Of a DNA stretch of 64,000 nucleotides, positions 56,838 to 64,000 are shown piece by piece. The notes under the pieces were generated by a model, which worked only from the letters and a program-made list of their open reading frames with translations, searched no databases and had not been told where the DNA came from. The position numbers and the translations under genes were made by a program. The stretch comes from Bufo bufo (lineage: Eukaryota > Chordata > Amphibia > Anura > Bufonidae): assembly GCF_905171765.1 (NCBI RefSeq), contig NC_053389.1, forward strand, positions 404,040,645 through 404,104,644, in the 5' to 3' direction. The first letter of the stretch is position 1. The number at the start of each line of letters is the position of its first letter.

Positions 56838-57833
56838 ATGGACAAATATCTGAAAAAGAAGCTGTCTTCGCCGGCATGCAGACCCAAGATGGTGCCGGAA
56901 GCCGTTGCGGCACAAAGCTATACAGAGGACTCGGATGATGAAGGCTCCTGCGCTATGTCGGAGGCCCAGTGTGGAAGTGATTTAATGCCAATCACTAGGA
57001 CCTTTCTCAAGAAGTCCCTGACTACAGCTTTTGAACCAGTTATGAAAGAATTGTCTGCTATTAAAGCCAACATCAAACAAACTGGCCAGCGGGTTGCAGT
57101 TTTAGAAGAAACACAGGTAGCGATCGCTAAACACAGTGGCGCCATGCAGTCTAACCTAGAAGAAATGCAAGATCAACTGAACGCTGCCTTCCTACACCTC
57201 GAGGACCAAGAAAACAGAAGTCGGAGGAAGAATATCCGTATACGAGGTGTCCCAGAAGAAATTCCAACAGAGGCGATTCTTACCACGGTCAGTAACATCT
57301 TCTCCTCTATCCTGGGCCCAGACAGAGCTGCTGCGGTGATAGTAGAGAGAGCTCACAGAGCCCTCAGACCGAAGCCCCTAGCAGAAGCCCCACCACGGGA
57401 CATCATATGCAGTCTGCTAAATTACCTAGACACCGCCGCCATTTTAAGCGCAGCCAGGGAGAAAGGCGACATACTCCTGGATAACGCCAAGATACAAATC
57501 TTCCAAGATCTGGCTGCCAGCACATTAGCTAAACGGCGAGCTCTAAAGCCACTCACTGATCTATTGAGAGCTAAAAAATACCCGCTAAGATGGCTCTTTC
57601 CTTTCGGGTTATACACTTCTATCAATGGCAAGCAAGTCGTCATTCGTCATCCGTCTGACCTTAATAAGATATGGAACATTCTGAAGATAGAACCTTTGGA
57701 TATTCCTTCTTGGTTGCCGCTCGCTGGAGGAACAAAGATTCCACCATTACCATCAGAGGCAGATTGGCAGATAGTTAGAAAATTCAAATCGCCCGCCACC
57801 AAGAAGCGCCAAACCGAATTAAAGGACACTTGA
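56838..57833 (+). CDS. L1-D ORF1, RNA-binding chaperone, intact
   Basis: 331 codons without interruption from MDKYLKKKLSS. The N-terminal part (1-55) is basic then acidic (EDSDDEGS). A coiled coil spans about 60-125 (FEPVMKELSAIKANIKQTG, VLEETQVAIAK). The RRM-like domain starts at ENRSRRKNIRIRGVPEE and includes VIVERAHRAL. The C-terminal domain contains PPRDIICSLLNY, KIQIFQDLA and YPLRWLFPFG. L1 ORF1p trimers bind L1 RNA in ribonucleoprotein particles and aid target-primed reverse transcription. It is intact, while its ORF2 is damaged. It is related to L1-C ORF1. Confidence 0.9.
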   Translation: MDKYLKKKLSSPACRPKMVPEAVAAQSYTEDSDDEGSCAMSEAQCGSDLMPITRTFLKKSLTTAFEPVMKELSAIKANIKQTGQRVAVLEETQVAIAKHSGAMQSNLEEMQDQLNAAFLHLEDQENRSRRKNIRIRGVPEEIPTEAILTTVSNIFSSILGPDRAAAVIVERAHRALRPKPLAEAPPRDIICSLLNYLDTAAILSAAREKGDILLDNAKIQIFQDLAASTLAKRRALKPLTDLLRAKKYPLRWLFPFGLYTSINGKQVVIRHPSDLNKIWNILKIEPLDIPSWLPLAGGTKIPPLPSEADWQIVRKFKSPATKKRQTELKDT

Positions 57834-58782
57834 AGAAGAAGTCCAGCTTTAAAGTTGTCTACACTTTATGTAGTAGAAGTTTGGTATGAGCTTCTACTTA
57901 CACCCGAATTTACTGTTGGGGACATTTCATTTCATTTCATTTTATTTCTAAACGTGCATATATGTTTAGATTGATCATCCTTTTTGAGCTTAGTCTGATA
58001 TATGAGCAGTTATAAGGAGACATGTTCCGAATTCTTTGACATGCTTGTTCGGATGTCTGCTTATTAGCATATGTTTTTACACTATTATTATTCTTACTTG
58101 TTGATGGAATTACACATACTACTTCTTCACTGTTCTAGTGGTATATATGTCCACAATTCCCCAGACAGTCCCTGTAAAGGAGATTAACTGTGCTCCAATT
58201 ATTCTGCAGGTTTTGTCTGGGTAATTTAAGTGATAGACATATTGCGAACTTACACATACAGAGCTGTAAGATGCCATCTCCCCTTAGTTTGGGTGTCTTA
58301 ATGTGATTAATAACTAACCTATGTACCACACAACCTTAGTAAAACCTCTACCCTGTAACCATAACCTGTAACTTACTCCATAGAAGAAATGAGATGTAAT
58401 CCAAATACATACGGTGATGGGAATATCTAGAGACGTGCTGGCTGGGGGGGGACGATATGCTTGATCTGCGTGGTGAAGTTAGGATTGGAGTTGTCCTCAG
58501 CCGGCACGTCTACATTTTGACTGTGCTGTGTGACCCCACACAGGCCTTGTGTGAAACACAGTCTCTCCCTCCCCTGTCTTTTAACCCTTTCCCTTTCCTT
58601 CCCTTGATGCTAATATTCTTTTACCTATATTAGTCATCCCTTTTCTTCCCCTTACATCCTTACACTCCTCATTACCTTATCAGGTCCTTATAGAAGGGGT
58701 GGTTGGGTACTTCACTTTTAGTGAAACACCTTACTATACAGTATTGTTGGTCTGATGGACCGTCAGTTAACTTCTTTGATTA
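57834..58782 (+). other. L1-D inter-ORF region
   Basis: Non-coding DNA between ORF1 and the hAT-C insertion; the remainder (63293-63386) follows the insertion. Its 950 bp is long for an L1 spacer. No promoter or other insertion was recognised. Confidence 0.6.
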
Positions 58783-59045
58783 GTTATTATTAGGGATGAG
58801 CGAACCCGAACTGTATAGTTCGGGTTCGTACCGAATTTTGGGGTGTCCGTGACACGGACCCGAACCCGAACATTTTCGTAAAAGTCCGGGTTCGGGTTCG
58901 GTGTTCGGCTCTTTCTTGGCGCTTTTTGAAAGGCTGCAAAGCAGCCAATCAACAAGCGTCATACTACTTGCCCCAAGAGGCCATCACAGCCATGCCTACT
59001 ATTGGCATGGCTGTGATTGGCCAGTGCAGCATGTGACCCAGCCTC

Positions 59046-59053
59046 TATATAAG
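59046..59053 (+). promoter_or_regulatory. Candidate TATA box of hAT copy C
   Basis: TATATAAG, 255 bp inside the 5' end, conserved in copies A and B. The transposase ATG is 1.3 kb downstream at 60373. Confidence 0.45.
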
Positions 59054-59329
59054 CTGGAGTCACGTAGCGCCGCACGTCACTCTGCTATGATCAGTATAGG
59101 GAGAGGTTGCAGCTGCGACGTTAGGGCGAGATTAGGCAGATTAACTCCTCCAAAAGACTTCATTCTGTGATCGATCTGCAGCTGTGGATCATTGAAGTGC
59201 TATTATTGACTTGCTCACTTTTTTGAGGCTGCCCAGAGCGTTTTTAGATCACTTTTTTTCTGGGGTGATCGGCGGCCATTTTGTGACTTGTGGTGCGCCA
59301 GCACAAGCTATCACCAAGTGTATTTTACC

Positions 59330-60355
59330 ATCGATAGTGTGGTAATTTTGTTCTATATCCTACATCAGCTGCAGGCTGAGCCTGTGTCACCGAAGTGCAT
59401 TTAACCATCAACAGTCTGTTTTTTTTTTGGCCATATACTACATCAGCTGCAGGCTAAGCCTGTGTCACCGAAGTGCATTTAACCATCGACAGTCTGATTA
59501 TTTTTTGGCCATATACTACATCTGGTGCAGGCTGAGCCTGTGTCACCCAAGTGCATTTAACCATCAACAGTGTGGTTATTTTTTGGCCATATGTTACATC
59601 AGGGGCAAGTTGAGCCTGTCACCCAGCGCCTAAAAAATAGACCTGACATTTCTATTCAACCAAATCTGTACTGTTTTAGCTGGTCAAGTTATTTGTAGTG
59701 ACCGTAAAAGCACATTTTTTTTTCTGGGTTGAAAATCCATTCCCAAATTTGCCATTCTCAAAATAACTAGTTTCTGGTATTTGAGGCCTACTTGAAATCT
59801 ATCCCAAAAAGAATATCTTACATTGAAGCTAGTGATAGTGTCATTCATAAAAACCTAAGAAACACGCTAGCGTGCTGATAGAAATCTGATTCTGTGATTA
59901 AACCTATACCTGTCACACAGCGCAAAAAAAAACAGGCCTCACATCTCTATTTAACCAAATCTCTACTGTTTTAGCTGGTCAAGTTATTTGTAGTGACCGT
60001 AAAAGCACACATTTTTTTTCTGGGTTGAAAAACCATTCCCAAATTTGCCATTCTCAAAATAACTAGTTTCTGGTATTTGAGGCCTACTTGAAATCTATCC
60101 CAAAAAGAATATCTTACATTGAAGCTAGTGATAGTGTCATTCAGAAAAACCTAAGAAACACGCTAGCGTGCTGATAGAAATCTGATTCTGTGATTAAACC
60201 TATACCTGTCACACAGCGCAAAAAAAAACAGGCCTCACATCTCTATTTAACCAAATCTCTACTGTTTTAGCTGGTCAAGTTATTTGTAGTGACCGTAAAA
60301 GCACACTTTTTTTTCTGTGTTGAAAAACCATTCCCAAATTTGCCATTCTCAAAAT
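59330..60355 (+). repeat. Subterminal repeats of hAT copy C
   Basis: Four units of about 90 bp (CCATATACTACATCAGCTGCA, GAAGTGCATTTAACCATC) lie between 59330 and 59610. Then come two and a half units of 297 bp; AACTAGTTTCTGGTATTTGA recurs near 59764 and 60061. These correspond to the blocks in copies A and B. Confidence 0.85.
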
Positions 60356-60372
60356 TGTGGTGAACGGGAACA

Positions 60373-62799
60373 ATGAGGAAAACATCTAATAAGGGACGCG
60401 GACGTGGACATGGTCGTGGTGGTGTTAGTGGACCCTCTGGTGCTGGGAGAGGATGTGGCTGTTCTGCCACAGCCACACGTCCTAGTGAACCAACTACCTC
60501 AGGTCCCAGTAGCCAGCAGAATTTACAGCGTTTTTTGGTGGGGCCCAATGCCGTTCTAAGGATGGTAAGGCCTGAGCAGGTGCAGGCATTAGTCAATTGG
60601 GTGGCCGACAGTGGATCCAGCACGTTCACATTATCTCCCACCCAGTCTTCTGCAGAAAGCGCACAGATGGCGCATGAAAACCAAGCCCATTGGTCTGTCA
60701 CATCACCCCCATGCATATCAGGGAAACTGTCTGAGCCTCAAGTTATGCAGCAGTCTCTTATGCTGTTTGAAGACTCTGCTGCCAGGATTTCCCAAGGGCA
60801 TCCACCTAGCCCTTCCCCAGGGGTGGAAGAGATAGAATGCACTAACGCACAACCACTTATTTTTCCTGATGATGAGGACATGGGAATACCACCTCAGCAC
60901 GTCTCTGATGATGACGAAACACAGGTGCCAACTGCTGCGTCTTTCTGCAGTGTGCAGACTGAACAGGAGGTCAGGGATCAAGACTGGGTGGAAGACGATG
61001 AAGGGGACGATGAGGTCCTAGACCCCACATGGAATGAAGGTCGTTCCACTGACTTTCACAGTTCGGAGGAAGAGGCAGTGGTGAGACCGAGCCAACAGCG
61101 TAGCAAAAGTGGGAGCAGTGGGCAAAATCAGAACACCCGCCGCCAAGAGACTCCGCCTGCTACTGACCGCCGCCATCTGGGACCGAGCACCCCAAAGGCA
61201 GCTTCAAGGAGTTCCCTGGCATGGCACTTCTTCAAACAATGTGCTGACGACAAGACCCGAGTGGTTTGCACGCTGTGCCATCAGAGCCTGAAGCGAGGCA
61301 TTAACGTTCTGAACCTTAGCACAACCTGCATGACCAGGCACCTGCATGCAAAGCATGAACTGCAGTGGAGTAAACACCTTAAAAACAAAGAAGTCACTCA
61401 GGCTCCCCCTGCTACCTCTCCTGCTGCTGCTGCCTCAGCCTCTTCTGCTGCTGCCGCCGCCTCGGCCTCTTCCTCCGCCTCTGGAGGAACGTTGGCACCT
61501 GCCGCCCAGCAAACATGGGATGTACCACCAACACCACCACCTGCGTCACCAAGCATCTCAACCATGTCACACGGCAGCGTTCAGCTCTCCATCTCACAAA
61601 CATTTGAGAGAAAGCGTAAATTCCCACCTAGCCACCCTCGATCCCTGGCCCTGAATGCCAGCATTTCTAAACTACTGGCCTATGAAATGCTGTCATTTAG
61701 GCTGGTGGACACACACAGCTTCAAACAGCTCATGTCGCTTGCTGTCCCACAGTATGTTGTTCCCAGCCGCCACTACTTCTCCAAGAGAGCTGTGCCTTCC
61801 CTGCACAAACAAGTGTCCGATAAAATCAAGTGTGCACTGCGCAACGCCATCTGTGGCAAGGTCCACATAACCACAGATACGTGGACCAGTAAGCACGGCC
61901 AGGGACGCTATATCTCCCTAACTGCACACTGGGTAAATGTAGTGGCGGCTGGGCCCCAGGCGGAGAGCTGTTTGGCGCACGTCCTTCCGCCGCAGAGGAT
62001 CGCAGTACAACATTCTTTGCCTCCTGTCTCCTCCTCCTCCTACTCAGCTTCCTCCTCCTCTTCTTCCACCTGCTCATCCAGTCAGCCACACACCTTCACC
62101 ACCAACTTCAGCACAGCCCGGGGTAAACGTCAGCAGGCCATTCTGAAACTCATATGATTGGGGGACAGGCCCCACACCGCACAGGAGTTGTGGCGGGGTA
62201 TAGAACAACAGACCGACGAGTGGTTGCTGCCGGTGAGCCTCAAGCCCGGCCTGGTGGTGTGCGATAATGGGCGAAATCTCGTTGCAGCTCTGGGACTAGC
62301 CGGTTTGACGCACATCCCTTGCCTGGCGCATGTGCTGAATTTGGTGGTGCAGAAATTCATTCGCAACTACCCCGACATGTCAGAGCTGCTGCATAAAGTG
62401 CGGGCCGTCTGTTCGCGCTTCCGGCGTTCACACCCTGCCGCTGCTTTCCTGTCTGCGCTACAGCGTAACTTCGGCCTTCCCGCTCACCGCCTCATATGCG
62501 ACGTACCCACCAGGTGGAACTCCACCTTGCATATGCTGGACAGACTGTGCGAGCAGCAGCAGGCCATAGTGGAGTTTCAGCTGCAGCACGCACGGGTCAG
62601 TCGCACTGCGGATCAGACACACTTCACCACCAATGACTGGGCCTCCATGCGAGACCTGTGTGCCCTGTTGCGCTGTTTCGAGTACTCCACCAACATGGCC
62701 AGTGGCGATGACGCAGTTATCAGCGTTACAATACCACTTCTATGTCTCCTTGAGAAAACACTTAGGGCGATGTCTGGGTGCCGGGGCCTAAATGTGTGA
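60373..62799 (+). pseudogene. hAT (BED-finger) transposase, copy C, stop and 3' deletion
   Basis: A frame of 594 codons starts MRKTSNKGRGRGHG. It holds the BED finger (VCTLCHQSLKRG, HLHAKHE; around residues 290-340), an Ala/Ser-rich linker and the start of the hAT core (TTDTWTSKHGQGRY). A TGA at 62155-62157 replaces TGT of copy B, and the same frame continues to about 62770 (GDRPHTAQELW, VVCDNGRN, CDVPTRWNST). It then runs directly into the tandem repeat (SGCRGLNV end). The acidic insert and hATC dimerisation domain are deleted. The undisturbed linker shows which frame copy B has lost near 30672. Confidence 0.92.
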
Positions 62800-63000
62800 C
62801 AGTGGCCTGTTCCAGTGGTGGGTGACGTGAAGCCTGATTCTCTGCTATGACATGAAGACTGATTCTGCGCTGACATGAAGCCAGATTCTCTGCTATGGCA
62901 TGAAGAGACTGATTCTCTGCTGACATGAAGCCAGATTCTTTGCTATGGCATGAAGAGACTGATTCTCTGCTGACGTGAAGCCAGATTCTCTGCTATGGGA
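62785..63000. repeat. Short 141-bp-type repeat remnant in hAT copy C
   Basis: Inverted relative to 26690-28270: GGCCTGTTCCAGTGGTGGGT and CTGATTCTCTGCTATGACAT are the reverse complement of copy B landmarks. One partial 141-bp monomer is followed by about three shorter units (CATGAAGCCAGATTCTCTGC) of 50-60 bp. The copy C array is much shorter than that in copy B. Confidence 0.85.
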
Positions 63001-63386
63001 CCTCTGTCCAATTGATATTGGTTCATTTTTATTTTTTTAATTTTTATTTTAATTCATTTCCCTATCCACATTTGTTTGCAGGGGATTTACCTACATGTTG
63101 CTGCCCTCTAGCTCTTTCCTGGGCTGTTTTACAGCCTTTTTAGTGCCCAAAAGTTCGGGTCCCCATTGACTTCAATGGGGTTCGGGACGAAATTCGGATC
63201 GGGTTCGGATCCCGAACCCGAACATTTCCGGGAAGTTCGGCCGAACTTCTCGAACCCGAACATCCAGGTGTTCGCTCAACTCTAGTTATTATGTATTTAA
63301 GTCTTTTTTTTTCTTTTTGTCAAATATACTTTTCCACTGGATCAGATGGGTAATAATTACCTAAAATCTACTTTACTGTCAACATT

Positions 63387-64000
63387 ATGGGTTCTATGAA
63401 GGTATGCTCCTTTAATGTTAAGGGGCTGAATATACCTCAAAAGAGGAGTCAGATCTTCCAGGTACTCAAAAAAGAAAATGCAGATATCCGGAACCTAGAG
63501 GAGCCTCAATAGGGATTGGAACTAATGTTCCATTTAAAGAACAAGCCCACTACATAGATCCTAGTCGCTATGTATTTCTGAAGGGAATGCTGCATGAAAA
63601 TAAAGTCACGCTAGTTAACATTTATGCCCCTAATATCAAACAGATTCCGTGGCTCATCAAACTATTACAATCCCTACAGGATTTCAGGGAAGGTTTGTTG
63701 ATATTAGGAGGGGATTTAAACGTAGCTCTTGACCACTCCCTGGACTCTACCTCAGCTGTGCCTAAATTTACGACTAAACAAATTGGCAAGCTGAAGAGAA
63801 TGTTAGCTTCCCACCAAATCTCAGATACCTGGAGAATAGTCCACCCAGATAAGAAGGACTTTTCCTTTCATTCTGCGGTACACAGAACCTATCAACGCTT
63901 AGACTACTTATTCTTATCCAATCATATACTGGAAGGAATTAAGCAAGCAACGATCGGTGACATATTGGTCTCAGACCATGCCCCGGTCTCTTTGATGGTA
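63387..64000 (+). pseudogene. L1-D ORF2, endonuclease part, deleted and frameshifted
   Basis: Starts MGSMKVCSFNVKGLN at 63387, the usual L1 ORF2 opening, and meets TAG at 63510-63512 after 41 codons. From 63515 the next frame is open to the window end (162 codons). It reads VTLVNIYAPN, LLILGGDLNVALD, RTYQRLDYLFLSN and VSDHAPVSL, the later endonuclease motifs. The stretch between ADI and IGTNVPF, including the catalytic Glu of the QETH motif, is missing. The endonuclease is therefore inactive; RT lies beyond the window. Confidence 0.88.

Larger units (their letters stand above)
58791..63284 (+). mobile_element. hAT DNA transposon copy C, internally deleted, perfect TSD
   Basis: Terminal TAGGGATGAGCGAACCC at 58791 and, inverted at the right end, TAGAGTTGAGCGAACACC at 63284. 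The perfect 8-bp duplication GTTATTAT lies at 58783-58790 and 63285-63292. Order: TATA region, subterminal repeats, transposase with BED finger, then a short 141-bp-type repeat and the 3' end. The last third of the gene, including the hATC domain, is missing. This copy defines both ends of the family. Confidence 0.95.
56661..64000 (+). mobile_element. L1 retrotransposon D, split by hAT copy C
   Basis: Starts near 56661-56665 with CGGGGCGGAGCTAGCC. The 5' part is short (about 175 bp), then comes intact ORF1 (56838-57833). An inter-ORF region of about 1 kb is interrupted by hAT-C at 58791-63284. ORF2 starts at 63387 and runs off the window. It is inserted into the CR1-like fragment at its left. 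Confidence 0.85.

Overview
This is vertebrate genomic DNA made almost entirely of transposable elements; the mixture points to an anuran amphibian. The evidence is the T2/Kolobok-like and other TTAA-flanked elements, a long piggyBac element of the type seen in frogs, several L1 lineages, Penelope-like elements, chromodomain Ty3/gypsy, Tc1, Harbinger-like MITEs and large hAT elements. No host protein-coding gene, tRNA or rRNA could be supported. The species cannot be named from sequence alone.

Layout. 1-4294: 5' part of a hAT element (copy A, minus). 4295-5640: unrecognised. 5641-18751: a fold-back repeat followed by four TTAA-flanked elements, one of which starts at the TTAA where the previous one ends. 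The last, 11933-18747, is a piggyBac element with an apparently intact 650-aa transposase and a 2.6-kb array of alternating palindromes. 18827-26327: a Tc1 element split by a full-length L1 (19601-25619, 9-bp target duplication). 26328-33506: hAT copy B, with nearly complete but frameshifted transposase and a 141-bp tandem array. 33507-41425: an L1 ORF2 copy interrupted by an internally deleted Ty3/gypsy element, a Tc1 derivative, a solo LTR and a Harbinger-like MITE, each with a recognisable target duplication. 42636-45150: L1 ORF1 interrupted by a hAT MITE. 45151-47135: Penelope-like element with GIY-YIG domain. 47762-51717: hAT fragment, Tc1 fragment, a second Penelope-like fragment and a candidate hammerhead ribozyme. 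51718-54560: L1 ORF2 fragment, minus strand. 55563-56660: hAT and CR1-like fragments. 56661-64000: an L1 with intact ORF1, split between ORF1 and ORF2 by hAT copy C (58791-63284, perfect 8-bp duplication).

The genes act only in transposition. The piggyBac transposase could mobilise its own element and related TTAA elements. The three hAT copies share ends and a transposase but all are coding-defective here. The L1 copies are decaying, with one intact ORF1. The most interesting items are the hammerhead-like fold, the palindromic array and hairpin ladders in the TTAA elements, the higher-order 141/533-bp repeat in hAT copy B, and the recombined flanks of that copy.
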